Positions 53,536-62,487 of a stretch of DNA of 64,000 nt are shown here, piece by piece. The stretch covers positions 5,456,001 through 5,520,000 of the forward strand of contig NZ_JARXYP010000002.1 in assembly GCF_029893805.1 (NCBI RefSeq), read 5' to 3'. Position 1 is the stretch's first letter, and each line of letters opens with the position of its first letter. The position numbers and the translations under genes are program-made. The notes under the pieces are model-generated. The model was not told where the DNA came from. It worked only from the letters and a program-made list of their open reading frames with translations, and ran no database searches. Source of the stretch: Streptomyces sp. SAI-135 (GTDB lineage Bacteria > Actinomycetota > Actinomycetes > Streptomycetales > Streptomycetaceae).

Positions 53536-55128
53536 ATGACTGCTGTGGTTGGCGCTTCCGCGCCCTCTCGTCGGCGCAGGCGGCCCGTGGAGAACCACGG
53601 GCTCTTGCCGCAGCCGCCGGACGACGTCGAGAAGTACTCCTACACACGCCGCCACCTGTGGGTTCTGACGGCGGGCTCACTGATCAGCTTCGCCTGCCTC
53701 GCGGTGAGCCAGCTCCTGTTCACGGCGTCGAGTCCGTGGTTCTGGCTGACCCTGCCGCTGCTGGCGTTCGTCATCGCGGACTACCTGATCTCGCTGTACC
53801 TCGACGGACTCAGCAAGGACTTCGACGTCAAGAAGCACAAGCGCCTGGTCCGCACCTGGCAGCCCGCCAGGTACCCGAGCGTGGACATCTTCCTGCCGGT
53901 GTGCGGTGAGCCCCTGGAAGTGCTCCACAACACCTGGGTCCATGTGAACCGGCTGGCCGCCAGCTATCAGGGCGTCGTGAAGACGTACGTCCTCGACGAC
54001 GCCGCCGAGGACGAGGTCGGGGCCATGGCCGCCGACTTCGGCTTCCACTACGTGGTGCGGCCCAACCGCGGCTGGTTCAAGAAGGCCGGCAACCTCAACC
54101 ACGCCTTCGAGAAGACCGACGGCGACCACATCCTCATCCTGGACGCCGACTTCGCACCGCGCGCCGACCTGCTCGACGAGCTGCTGCCGCACATGGACGA
54201 CGACGAGAAGGTCGCCATCGTGCAGTCGCCGCAGTTCTTCCGCATCGTCGACGCGCAGAACTGGATCGAGCGAGGCGCGGGCGCCGTGCAGGAGCAGTTC
54301 TACCGCTCCGTCCAGACCTCCCGTGAGGACCACGACGGGTCCATCTGCGTCGGCTCGTGCGCCATCTACCGGCGCGCGGCCCTGGAGCAGACCGGCGGCA
54401 TCACGCTGATCGAGCACTCCGAGGACATGTACACCGGCTTCGATCTGCGGGCGCTGGGCTGGAAGCTGCGCTACGTGCCCGTCGCGCTGTCCGCCGGCGT
54501 GTGCCCGGACACGGCCGGTGCGTTCCACAACCAGCAGTACCGCTGGTGCATGGGCTCGCTGGAGCTGCTCACCAGCAAGCGGTTCTGGGAGATGGACCTC
54601 AAGTTCAAGACGCGGCTCTGCTACGTCTCGGGCTTCCTCTACTACCTCCAGACCGCGCTCGCGACGTTCATCGCGCCGATCATCCCGCTCGGCCTGATGA
54701 TCCTCCGCCCGGACCTGATGCGGGCCGAGGCCACCCTCTGGGTGCTGCCGAGCGTCGCGTACGTCACGCTGGTGCTGCCGCTCTGGCACCGGGCGCCGTA
54801 CCGGCTGGAGGCCTGGGCCGTCCGTGTCATGTACGGGTGGTCGCACGTCTTCGCCGTCTGGGACGTGATGCGGGGCCGCCCGATGGGCTGGAAGCCCACC
54901 GGTTCGGCGGGCGCCAAGAAGAACGGCATGCGCCGCTACTGGAACTGCATGATCTTCTGGACCGGCGGCACCGCCGTGGCCTGGATCCTCGTCGCGGCCT
55001 GGCGCATGCTCACCCTCTATCCGCCGGACTTCGCGCTGATGCTGTCCGCCGGCCTCTTCTACGCCATGGTCGTCGGCCGTGTCCTCGTCCAGCCGCATGC
55101 CCAGGAAGTGCAGGAAGCGACCGCATGA
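53536..55128 (+). CDS. Cellulose-synthase-like glycosyltransferase, GT2 family
   Basis: This membrane processive glycosyltransferase is expected to polymerise a beta-linked polysaccharide and push it through its own channel. It has 530 residues from ATG 53536 behind GGGGGG. Two N-terminal membrane helices (about 45-95) come first. The GT2 domain has DDAAEDE, DADFAPR (Asp203, Asp205), SEDMYTGFD for the base, and QQYRW (Gln333, Arg336, Trp337), i.e. the full D, DxD, D, QxxRW set. At least four C-terminal membrane helices follow. There is no PilZ domain, so no direct c-di-GMP control is visible. It overlaps the next gene (ATGA), a GH26-like lipoprotein, a pairing of synthase and hydrolase seen in many polysaccharide loci. 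Which sugar is polymerised cannot be told. Confidence 0.9.
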   Translation: MTAVVGASAPSRRRRRPVENHGLLPQPPDDVEKYSYTRRHLWVLTAGSLISFACLAVSQLLFTASSPWFWLTLPLLAFVIADYLISLYLDGLSKDFDVKKHKRLVRTWQPARYPSVDIFLPVCGEPLEVLHNTWVHVNRLAASYQGVVKTYVLDDAAEDEVGAMAADFGFHYVVRPNRGWFKKAGNLNHAFEKTDGDHILILDADFAPRADLLDELLPHMDDDEKVAIVQSPQFFRIVDAQNWIERGAGAVQEQFYRSVQTSREDHDGSICVGSCAIYRRAALEQTGGITLIEHSEDMYTGFDLRALGWKLRYVPVALSAGVCPDTAGAFHNQQYRWCMGSLELLTSKRFWEMDLKFKTRLCYVSGFLYYLQTALATFIAPIIPLGLMILRPDLMRAEATLWVLPSVAYVTLVLPLWHRAPYRLEAWAVRVMYGWSHVFAVWDVMRGRPMGWKPTGSAGAKKNGMRRYWNCMIFWTGGTAVAWILVAAWRMLTLYPPDFALMLSAGLFYAMVVGRVLVQPHAQEVQEATA

Positions 55129-56174
55129 GTCTCTCCGAACGCCACGTACGAGCCCTGCGCCCCGTACGGGCGCTGGCCGCCGTCCTGCTGGCCGGTGCGC
55201 TGCTGGCCGGATGCAGCACGTTCTCCGACGAGGGCCGCGCCCAGTACGAGCGCGGCCAGGGCGAGGAACCGGGCGCCACCGGCACGGCCGCGGCCACCGA
55301 GTCGGCGAAGCCCGAGCCGCCGTACGACGTGCGGCCGCTGCTGGAGCCCCGGAAGAAGTACCTGGGTCTGGCCGCAGACGGCGCCCCCGCCAAGATGACC
55401 TCCGTCGAGGACTTCGCTCGGCGGGCCGGCAAGAAGCCCAACCTGATCGAGTTCTACTCCGCCTGGGGCGACCAGTACGAGCAGCGGCTCGTGCAGAACT
55501 CCTGGGACTACGGTGCGGTGGCGTTCATCGCCTGGGAGCCGTTCGAGACGAGCCTGAAGGACATCGCCTCGGGCAAGGAGGACGCGTACATCCGCGAGTA
55601 CGCGCAGTCCGTCACGGAACTGAACCTGCCCGTGGCGATCAGCTTCGCGCACGAGATGAACGGCTTCTGGTACCCGTGGGGGACCAAGAAGGCCACCGCC
55701 GCCCAGTTCACCGCCGCCTACAAGCACATCCACGACATCTTCGACGACGAGGGCGCCACCCAGGTCATCTGGGTGTGGAGCCCGAACGTCACCCACCCGA
55801 TGCCGAACGTGAAGCTCAAGCCGTACTGGCCGGGCGACGACTACGTCGACTGGGTCGGTGTCATCGGCTACTACGGGGCCACCGGGCCGAACACGTACCG
55901 GACGCTGTACGGGCCGACGATGACCGCTGTCCGTACCTTCACGAAGAAACCATTCATCATCGCGGAGACCGCCGCACAGGCCGGTGAGCGCAAGCCCGCC
56001 GACATCGAGTCCCTCTTCCAGGGCACCGCCGAGCGCGACGACGTCATCGGGTTCGTCTGGTTCAACTTCGACAAGGAGACGGACTGGCGCATCAACAGCG
56101 GTCCGTTGTCCGAGAAGACCTTCAAGGAGCAGGCCGCGAGCCCGGACTTCGGATTCGATGTGACGAAGCCATGA
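55125..56174 (+). CDS. GH26-like glycoside hydrolase lipoprotein
   Basis: This predicted surface lipoprotein of 349 residues has a hydrophobic signal and LAGC lipobox with Cys30. A Glu/Thr/Ala-rich linker follows, then a beta/alpha-barrel (about 75-345). Family-26 (beta-mannanase type) features are the acid/base FAHEMNGFWYPWG (Glu177) and the nucleophile FIIAETAAQ (Glu281), with VWSPN between them. GH26 enzymes usually cut beta-1,4-mannan, but members acting on other beta-glucans exist. The start overlaps the synthase gene by four bases, and the stop overlaps the next gene, so the block is one operon. The role suggested by position is trimming or editing the polymer made by the synthase. Confidence 0.85.
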   Translation: MSLSERHVRALRPVRALAAVLLAGALLAGCSTFSDEGRAQYERGQGEEPGATGTAAATESAKPEPPYDVRPLLEPRKKYLGLAADGAPAKMTSVEDFARRAGKKPNLIEFYSAWGDQYEQRLVQNSWDYGAVAFIAWEPFETSLKDIASGKEDAYIREYAQSVTELNLPVAISFAHEMNGFWYPWGTKKATAAQFTAAYKHIHDIFDDEGATQVIWVWSPNVTHPMPNVKLKPYWPGDDYVDWVGVIGYYGATGPNTYRTLYGPTMTAVRTFTKKPFIIAETAAQAGERKPADIESLFQGTAERDDVIGFVWFNFDKETDWRINSGPLSEKTFKEQAASPDFGFDVTKP

Positions 56175-58054
56175 GCGATCGAACCACGCCCACCTGGGCG
56201 GGCGACTCCGAGCTGCACGACGAATACGCGTACGGGCAGCAGTACGGGCACATCGACGACGACGGGCGGCGGTACGCGCAGCGGGAGAGCCTCAGGCAGT
56301 ACGCGCAGCAGGCCCCCTCGCCGGACCAGGAACAGGCCGGCGACTACCAGCCCGGCTACTTCACCGAGACCGGCAGCTGGCGCTTCGACGTCCGCGGCCG
56401 GACGTCCGAGTACACCGACCAGCAGGCGTACGACACCTTCGCGCCCTTCGACCCGTACGCCTCCTACACCGCCGTCGAGCCCGAACCGGTGGCCCCCGCG
56501 GCCGCGGAGCCCGAGCCGAGGAAGCCCGGTTACACGCTGCCGCCCGTGCCGGAGTCGTCGTGGGCGGTGGACACGCGGCGCAGCAAACTGCTCGGGCGCG
56601 GGGTGCTGCTGTGCATCCTGCTCGTGCAGGCGGGGCTCTCCCTGCGGCTGCGCGGGACGGCCTTCCAGGACGAGGCGCTCTACATCGCCTCGGGCCACTA
56701 CGAGCTGGCCAACCTGCTGCACGGCACCAAACTGCCGGTGGACTTCGCGGCCTACTTCTCCGGGCACCCCAAGCTGTATCCGGTGCTCGCCGGCGCCGTG
56801 GACAGCCAGTTCGGCCTCGCCGGTGTGCGCGTGGTCAGCCTGCTGTTCATGCTGGGTGCCACCACGCTGCTGTATGCGCTGACCCGGCGGCTGTTCAATC
56901 TGCGTGCCGCCCTCGGCGCGGCCGCGCTCTTCTCGGTGCTCCAGTCGACGATGGTGCTCGGCAACTTCGCCACCTACGACGCCGCCGCCGTCTTCCTGCT
57001 CGGGCTGTCCGCCTGGGCGGTGGTGCGCACCGACCGGATGAACGCGATGGCCGTGCTGCTCGCGGCACCGCCGGCCGCACTGGCCTTCGGGGTGAAGTAC
57101 GCCTCCGGTCTGTACCTCCCGACCCTGGTGGTCCTCGCGGTGATCACCGCCCACCGGCACCGCGGCATCCGCGCCCTGGGCCGCGGCGTGGTGCTGGGGA
57201 CGGGCATCGTGGTCCTGCTCGGGATCGGCTACTGGTTCTCCGGACCGCTGGGCGGCATCAGCTCCACCACCACCAACCGTGCCAAGGGCACGGACACGGC
57301 GGCGACGATGCTCCAGCACAGCGCGGAGTGGGGCGGGCTGGTCTTCCTGGCCGCGCTCGGCGGCACGATCGCCTATGCGCTGCGCGCGCGGATGGGCGAG
57401 ATGCCGTGGATCGGCGGCGAGACCTCGGGACGCTGGCGGCGCGCCGCGCTCGGCCTGCTGCTGACGGGCACGGCGCTGCTCGCTCCCGCCTACCAGATCC
57501 ACCTCCACACCGAGATCTCGCTCTACAAGCACGTCGGCTTCGGACTGTTCTTCGCCGCGCCGCTGGCCGGCCTCGGCATGGCCCGCCTGGTCGGCCCGCA
57601 CTTCCGCCATCCACAGCTCGGGATCCTGCTGTACGTCGTCACCCTCGTGTTCGGCATGGTGCAGGCGCAGCGGGCGTACAGCTTCCCGGACTCCACGCAG
57701 ATGACCGCGTACCTGCGCACGGTGGTCGACAAGAAGGGCACCTACCTCGCCGAGGAGCAGGAGGTCCCCGCCTACTACCTGCGGGACAGGACCAACTGGA
57801 CGCAGTGGCAGAACTCCTACTTCATGGACTACCAGGGCAAGGACGGCAAGCAGTACACCGGCCCCGACGCGTTCCGGCAGGCCGTCCGTGACGGGAAGTT
57901 CGACGCGATCGTGATGCACGGCAATGTCAGCCCGGTGACGTACGAAGCGGTGAAGGAGGGGTTGAAGAACAACTCCCACTACCGGCTGGCGGCCGTGTTC
58001 CCGTACACCACGAGCAGCGGAGAGCACGCCTACCGGATTTGGGTGAAGCGATGA
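56171..58054 (+). CDS. GT-C fold membrane glycosyltransferase, first of two
   Basis: This 627-residue protein has a cytoplasmic Tyr/Gln/Pro-rich N-terminal region of about 140 residues and then about eleven hydrophobic helices. The first external loop after helix one carries FQDEALYIASG with Asp167-Glu168, the acidic pair expected for ArnT/PMT-type (GT-C) enzymes that use polyprenyl-phosphate sugars. The C-terminus is a soluble domain (about 515-627). It overlaps both neighbours by four bases (ATGA). Most likely it transfers a sugar outside the membrane from a lipid carrier, which the downstream DPM-type synthase could supply. Confidence 0.8.
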   Translation: MSDRTTPTWAGDSELHDEYAYGQQYGHIDDDGRRYAQRESLRQYAQQAPSPDQEQAGDYQPGYFTETGSWRFDVRGRTSEYTDQQAYDTFAPFDPYASYTAVEPEPVAPAAAEPEPRKPGYTLPPVPESSWAVDTRRSKLLGRGVLLCILLVQAGLSLRLRGTAFQDEALYIASGHYELANLLHGTKLPVDFAAYFSGHPKLYPVLAGAVDSQFGLAGVRVVSLLFMLGATTLLYALTRRLFNLRAALGAAALFSVLQSTMVLGNFATYDAAAVFLLGLSAWAVVRTDRMNAMAVLLAAPPAALAFGVKYASGLYLPTLVVLAVITAHRHRGIRALGRGVVLGTGIVVLLGIGYWFSGPLGGISSTTTNRAKGTDTAATMLQHSAEWGGLVFLAALGGTIAYALRARMGEMPWIGGETSGRWRRAALGLLLTGTALLAPAYQIHLHTEISLYKHVGFGLFFAAPLAGLGMARLVGPHFRHPQLGILLYVVTLVFGMVQAQRAYSFPDSTQMTAYLRTVVDKKGTYLAEEQEVPAYYLRDRTNWTQWQNSYFMDYQGKDGKQYTGPDAFRQAVRDGKFDAIVMHGNVSPVTYEAVKEGLKNNSHYRLAAVFPYTTSSGEHAYRIWVKR

Positions 58055-59859
58055 GTTCCCACGCCCCCGCTCCCTACGGTGGCGGATACCCCGACACCCC
58101 GGGCGGTCACGATCCGTACGCGGGCCAGGGGGCCTACTCCGGGCAGGGCACGTACGCCGACCCGGCGCAGGGCACCTACGCCGGCCCGGGCGGGTACGGC
58201 GCTCCGGGGCAGTACGCCGCCCCGGGCAGGTATCCGGGCGGGCAGGACGCGTTCGCTCCGGAGCCCGCCGCTGCGCAGCCGGCCGACCCGCAGCCCGCCA
58301 CGGACGGGACGGCCGACCCGGCGACCGAGGGCCCGAAGGGCGGGCGGCTCGCCGGCGCGGCGGTCTTCCTGGTGCCCACGGCGCTCGCCTTCGCGCTGAT
58401 CCTGCGCGGGATCGGTGACCGCCAGCTGTGGCGCGACGAGCACGCCACCTGGTGGGCGGCCACGCTGTCCTTCCACGACCTGAGCCTGCTGATCCGCTCC
58501 ATCGACGTCGTGTTCACGCCGTACTACGTGCTCATGCACCTGTGGATCGCCGTCGCCGGGGACTCCCCGACCGCGCTGCGCATCCCCGGAGCGGTGGCCA
58601 TGGCGGCCTCCGCGGGCCTGCTCGCCCTGCTCGGGCGGCGGCTGTTCACCACCCAGGTGGGACTGCTCGCGGGGCTCGCCTTCGCCGTCGTGCCGGTCAC
58701 CACGCGCTACGGGCAGGAGATCCGCCCGTACGCCTTCGCGGTGGCCGCGGTGCTGCTGTCGACACTGCTGCTCGCCAGGGCGCTGGACAAGCCGTCGTTC
58801 AAGGTGTGGGTGGCCTACACGCTGTCGGTGCCGCTGATCGGCTGGAGCCACCTGGCCTCGATGGCGGTCCTCGGCGCACATCTGGTGATGATCCTCATCG
58901 CCCGGCGGGCCGGCGACAAGATCGTGGGCTGGGCCTATGCCGCGGCCTGCACGCTGGGCCTGTGCTTCGTCATTCCGATGGCCGTCTCCGGCTCGGGGCA
59001 GAGCGGACAGATCGCCTGGAACAACCCGGTGCTGAAGGACCTGCTCGAGTTCCCCAAGAACCTCTTCGGGTCCTGGGCGGTGGCCGTGCCGGTCATGGCG
59101 CTCGGCGCGCTCGGGCTGTTCTTCGCGGGACGGCGTGCCCTTCCGCTGGCCGTCTGGATCGTGCTGCCGCCCGTGGCGACCTACGCCACCGCCGACCAGC
59201 TGCACCTCTTCCTGCCGCGCTACCTGCTCTACACCGCGCCCGCCTGGGTCCTGCTCGCGGCCGTCGCCGTGGTGCGGATCGCCGGGCCGGTGGCCGGGGC
59301 GAAGGCCGGCACGGGAGCGGCGGCCCGGCGGGGCCTCGGCTGGGTGCTCGTGGCGGCGGCGGTGGCCGGGATCGCCTTCCAGTCGCTGCCCGGCATCCGT
59401 GAGACCCGGCAGAACGCCCTGGGCGAACCCGATTTCCGCGGCGCCGCCCGGCTCATCGAGGCCGGGCAGAAGAAGGGCGACGGCATCGTCTTCAGCGGGG
59501 TGATGTCCGAGCGCCGGGCCATGGACTACGAACTGCGTGACGACGCCGGCCGTCCGAGCGACTCGCTGATGTACCGCACTCCGCAGGAACTGGGTTCGTT
59601 CGGCGCGCTCGAATGCCCGGACGCCACGCGGTGCCTGGAGGAGGCCGACCGACTGTGGCTCGTGTCGACGACGCTCGACGGACAGCCGTTCAGCGGCATG
59701 CCGAAGACGACGGCGACCGCGATCCAGAAGAGCTTCAAGGCCGTGAGGACCACGAAGCTCGAATACCTCCAGCTCGTGCTCCTCGAAAGGACACGCGCGG
59801 CTACGGACGACCCGTCCGGGGACAAGGACGACGCCGCCAAGCGCAAGGTGCACACCTGA
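58051..59859 (+). CDS. GT-C fold membrane glycosyltransferase, second of two
   Basis: This 602-residue protein has a Pro/Gly/Tyr-rich N-terminal tail (about 1-100) and about ten membrane helices. The catalytic acidic pair is seen in LWRDEHATWW (Asp129-Glu130), and FTPYYVLMHLW and YGQEIRPYAF are typical of family 39-like mannosyl/glycosyltransferases. ATG 58051 overlaps the previous stop; an upstream GTG at 58039 would add four codons. A hairpin (59868-59893) follows, so this is the last gene of the first transcript. Confidence 0.8.
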   Translation: MSSHAPAPYGGGYPDTPGGHDPYAGQGAYSGQGTYADPAQGTYAGPGGYGAPGQYAAPGRYPGGQDAFAPEPAAAQPADPQPATDGTADPATEGPKGGRLAGAAVFLVPTALAFALILRGIGDRQLWRDEHATWWAATLSFHDLSLLIRSIDVVFTPYYVLMHLWIAVAGDSPTALRIPGAVAMAASAGLLALLGRRLFTTQVGLLAGLAFAVVPVTTRYGQEIRPYAFAVAAVLLSTLLLARALDKPSFKVWVAYTLSVPLIGWSHLASMAVLGAHLVMILIARRAGDKIVGWAYAAACTLGLCFVIPMAVSGSGQSGQIAWNNPVLKDLLEFPKNLFGSWAVAVPVMALGALGLFFAGRRALPLAVWIVLPPVATYATADQLHLFLPRYLLYTAPAWVLLAAVAVVRIAGPVAGAKAGTGAAARRGLGWVLVAAAVAGIAFQSLPGIRETRQNALGEPDFRGAARLIEAGQKKGDGIVFSGVMSERRAMDYELRDDAGRPSDSLMYRTPQELGSFGALECPDATRCLEEADRLWLVSTTLDGQPFSGMPKTTATAIQKSFKAVRTTKLEYLQLVLLERTRAATDDPSGDKDDAAKRKVHT

Positions 59860-59867
59860 GTTGGGTT

Positions 59868-59893
59868 CCGGACGCGGGACGACCCGCGTCCGG
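59868..59893 (+). terminator. Hairpin after the second GT-C gene
   Basis: CCGGACGCGGG (59868-59878) pairs perfectly with CCCGCGTCCGG (59883-59893) around ACGA. The next gene starts 33 bases later, so read-through is possible. Confidence 0.65.
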
Positions 59894-59925
59894 TGGGGGG
59901 CAGATCAATTGGGGAGGGGAAAGAG

Positions 59926-60684
59926 ATGACGTACGACCTGGGGGCGGACGTGGCTGTCACCGTGGTGATGCCCACGTACAACGAAGCCGCCAACTTGCCC
60001 AGAATGGCCGAGGCGGTGCTGCAACTGCCGCTCGACGGGCTGCACTTGAAGATAGTGGACGACTCCAGTCCGGATGGTACCGGACGGATCGCCGAGGAGC
60101 TCGCCGAGAAGTACAACTGGGACGGGCGGCGCCGGATGAGCGTGCTGCACCGGACCGAGAAGGACGGGCTCGGGCGGGCCTACGTCGCCGGCATGAGCGC
60201 CGCGCTGGACGAGGGCGCCGCCTACGTCGTCCAGATGGACGCCGATGGCAGCCACCCCGTGGAAGCGGTCCCACGCATGCTCGGCACGGCCCTGGCCTCC
60301 GGCGTCGGCCTGGTCGTGGGCAGCCGGTACGTGGAGGGCGGCTCGCTGGACGAGGAGTGGGGCAAGCACCGCGTGCTGCTGTCCCGCTTCGCCAACCGTT
60401 ACGCCCGGACCGTGCTCGGCACCAAGATCCGGGACATCACCGCGGGCTTCAACCTGTGGTCGGCGGCCACCCTGCGGGACATCGACCTGGCGACCCTGGA
60501 CAGCGCCGGCTACAGCTTCCAGGTCGAGCTGAAGTTCAAGGCCGTCCGGGCCGGACACAGCGCCGTCGAGATCCCGATCCGCTTCGAGGAGCGCACCGAG
60601 GGAGTCTCCAAGATGAACCTCTCGACGCAGATCGAGTCGGCCGTGATGCCGGTACGGCTGCGGCTGCGCAACCGACGGGGCTGA
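59926..60684 (+). CDS. Polyprenol monophosphomannose synthase, GT2
   Basis: This enzyme makes polyprenyl-phosphate-mannose from GDP-mannose, the donor for GT-C transferases. The 252-residue soluble enzyme of the DPM1/Ppm1 type has MPTYNEAANLPRM (15-27), VDDSSPDGT and QMDADGSHP (Asp105, Asp107), and the RFEERTEGVSKM end. No membrane helix, no fusion to an acyltransferase as in mycobacterial Ppm1. ATG 59926 lies behind GGGGAGGGGAAAGAG. GDP-glucose or other sugar use is possible, but mannose is the common substrate. Confidence 0.88.
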   Translation: MTYDLGADVAVTVVMPTYNEAANLPRMAEAVLQLPLDGLHLKIVDDSSPDGTGRIAEELAEKYNWDGRRRMSVLHRTEKDGLGRAYVAGMSAALDEGAAYVVQMDADGSHPVEAVPRMLGTALASGVGLVVGSRYVEGGSLDEEWGKHRVLLSRFANRYARTVLGTKIRDITAGFNLWSAATLRDIDLATLDSAGYSFQVELKFKAVRAGHSAVEIPIRFEERTEGVSKMNLSTQIESAVMPVRLRLRNRRG

Positions 60685-60692
60685 GCGGGACG

Positions 60693-61220
60693 GTGAGCAG
60701 CGGACGTCACGCGCTTCCCTCCAGGTTCGGGAAGCTGTACCGCGAGATCGCGAAGTTCGGCATGGTCGGCGCGTCCGGCTTCGTGGTCAACCTCGTGGTC
60801 TTCAACCTCGTCAGGACCGTCACCGAGTGGCAGACCGTCCGGGCGAGCGTCCTGGCCACGGTCGTCGCGATCCTCAGCAACTATCTCGGCCTGCGCTACT
60901 TCGCGTACCGCAACCGGGACCAGGAGGACCGCAACAGCCGCAGGAAGGAGCTGACCCTCTTCCTGCTCTTCAGCGCGATCGGCCTGGTCATCGAGAACTC
61001 CGTCCTCTACGCCACGACCTACGGGCTCGGCTACGACGGCACGCTCGCCACCAACGTCAGCAAGTTCCTCGGCATCGGTGTGGCGACCCTGTTCCGCTTC
61101 TGGTCCTACCGCACCTGGGTCTTCAGGACGGCCGGGAGCCGGCGGGCGGCCGGCAACGTGCCGGATGCCGTCGTGCCGTATCCCGAGCCCGCCCTGAGCG
61201 GCTCCTGGGAGCGGTCCTGA
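60693..61220 (+). CDS. GtrA-family membrane protein
   Basis: This 175-residue protein has four membrane helices, typical of GtrA proteins proposed to flip polyprenyl-phosphate-sugars. Family features are KFGMVGASGFVVNLVVFNLV in helix one and KFLGIGVATLFRFWSYRTWV near the end. It starts at GTG 60693, eight bases after the DPM-type gene, which is the usual partner: the synthase makes the lipid-linked sugar and GtrA moves it outward. Confidence 0.85.
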   Translation: MSSGRHALPSRFGKLYREIAKFGMVGASGFVVNLVVFNLVRTVTEWQTVRASVLATVVAILSNYLGLRYFAYRNRDQEDRNSRRKELTLFLLFSAIGLVIENSVLYATTYGLGYDGTLATNVSKFLGIGVATLFRFWSYRTWVFRTAGSRRAAGNVPDAVVPYPEPALSGSWERS

Positions 61221-61245
61221 ACCGCGAGGGGCGCTGAACGAACCG

Positions 61246-61273
61246 GACCCGGCGCGCCTCGGCGCGCCGGGTC
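61246..61273. terminator. Bidirectional terminator between convergent genes
   Basis: GACCCGGCGCGCC (61246-61258) and GGCGCGCCGGGTC (61261-61273) form a perfect 13-base-pair stem with loop TC. The last two bases are part of the stop codon of the leftward gene (61272-61274). Confidence 0.85.
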
Positions 61274-62162
61274 ACTCGCTCGCGGCCGCCGACGCCTGGG
61301 CCTCGCCGCGGCGGTGGATCTGGCGGAAGGTGAACTCGGCCAGGTTGTCGCCGATGCTGAAGACCGCGGTGTCCTTCTCCGTGACGTTCTTGCCGCTGGC
61401 GAAGCCGGAGATGGTGAAGTACGCGTAGCGGCCGTAGGAGTTCGAGGTCGTGCGGCAGATCGCGGAGTTGCAGAAGGGCTTGACCGCACCGCCGGACAGC
61501 GACTTGACGATGTCCTTCTTGGTGTTGACCTGCCCCTTCGCCTTCGCCGCCTGGGCCTCCGTGTCGAAGACGGCCACACCGACGGTCACCGACACGCCGT
61601 CCTTGGTGTAGCTGACGCGCATGAACTGGGTGCAGCCGTCGGCGGCGAGGATCTTGCCGAGGCTGGCCTGGACGCCGTCGGTGGCGGCGCAGTTCTTCGT
61701 GTCGGAGGTCGTGCCCTTCTTGTACACGGTCGACCCCATGGTCAGCTGGGTGCCCGGGAAGAGGATCCGGGCGCTGAGCGGGGCCGTGTCCTTGGCCTTG
61801 CTGGCGATGAAGTCCTTCGGGTCCAGCGGCGGCGGGGCACTGGTCGGCGCGAACGACGGAGCGGTCCCGCTCGCGCTCGGGATCTCCGCGGCCGGCACCG
61901 AGGACGTCGGCTTGTTCGCCTCGTCGTCGCTGCCGTTCGCCGACACGACGGCCATCGCCACGGCGGTGCCTATCCCGACCGTGGCCAGCGCGCCGCCGAC
62001 GATGAAGAACAGCCGGCGCCGCTTGTTGCGGATCTCGGAGGCCTCGGCGAGCGCCGCCCAGTCCGGAGTCTGCTCGCCCCCGCCGCTGCTCCACGGCTGC
62101 TGTGACTGCGGTTTCCAGGGATCCCACTGAGACGGGGGTCCCCCCTGCTGCCCAAAGCTCAT
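61272..62162 (-). CDS. Single-pass membrane protein with extracellular domain, unknown
   Basis: This 296-residue protein has a cytoplasmic N-terminus rich in Gln, Pro and Trp (MSFGQQGGPPSQWDPWKP), one membrane helix (about 50-72, RRRLFFIVGGALATVGIGTA), a Ser/Pro/Thr-rich linker and an exported domain (about 115-285). The domain has four Cys residues, which could form two disulfides (CAATDGVQ...DGC and CNSAIC), and reads like a small sensor or binding domain. I know similar proteins beside rplM in Streptomyces but no function. ATG 62162 is preferred; ATG 62171 is possible. Confidence 0.75.
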   Translation of the reverse strand: MSFGQQGGPPSQWDPWKPQSQQPWSSGGGEQTPDWAALAEASEIRNKRRRLFFIVGGALATVGIGTAVAMAVVSANGSDDEANKPTSSVPAAEIPSASGTAPSFAPTSAPPPLDPKDFIASKAKDTAPLSARILFPGTQLTMGSTVYKKGTTSDTKNCAATDGVQASLGKILAADGCTQFMRVSYTKDGVSVTVGVAVFDTEAQAAKAKGQVNTKKDIVKSLSGGAVKPFCNSAICRTTSNSYGRYAYFTISGFASGKNVTEKDTAVFSIGDNLAEFTFRQIHRRGEAQASAAASE

Positions 62163-62278
62163 GGGGCGCATCTTAGACGGGGTGCGGGAGGTGCCGTCGG
62201 GCCTGTGGACACTGGGCTCGGGACCTTTCCGGCACCGGTGCACATCTCGGCCGCGGGGGTGTGGTGCGGGGACTCGTT

Positions 62279-62308
62279 TTGACCCGTCCGTGGGACCCCG
62301 GGTATCCT
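62279..62308 (+). promoter_or_regulatory. rplM-rpsI promoter
   Basis: TTGACC (62279-62284) and TATCCT (62303-62308) with 18-base spacing. The leader to rplM is about 170 bases; I see no gene in the 325-base gap around it. Confidence 0.7.
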
Positions 62309-62487
62309 GCTTCTTCGTTGTGTATAGGCCTGCTCATATTCACGCGAGTGGCCTTTACCTAGGTTCCCTGGAGCAGTTACCAGTGGGCGGCATACGGGGC
62401 TGACCCGGCCATTGTCGTCCCCAGCTGCACGATCGCTTCAGTGATGCCATGTGTCAGCACCCATCCACTGAAGAAGAAGGCTGCGAA

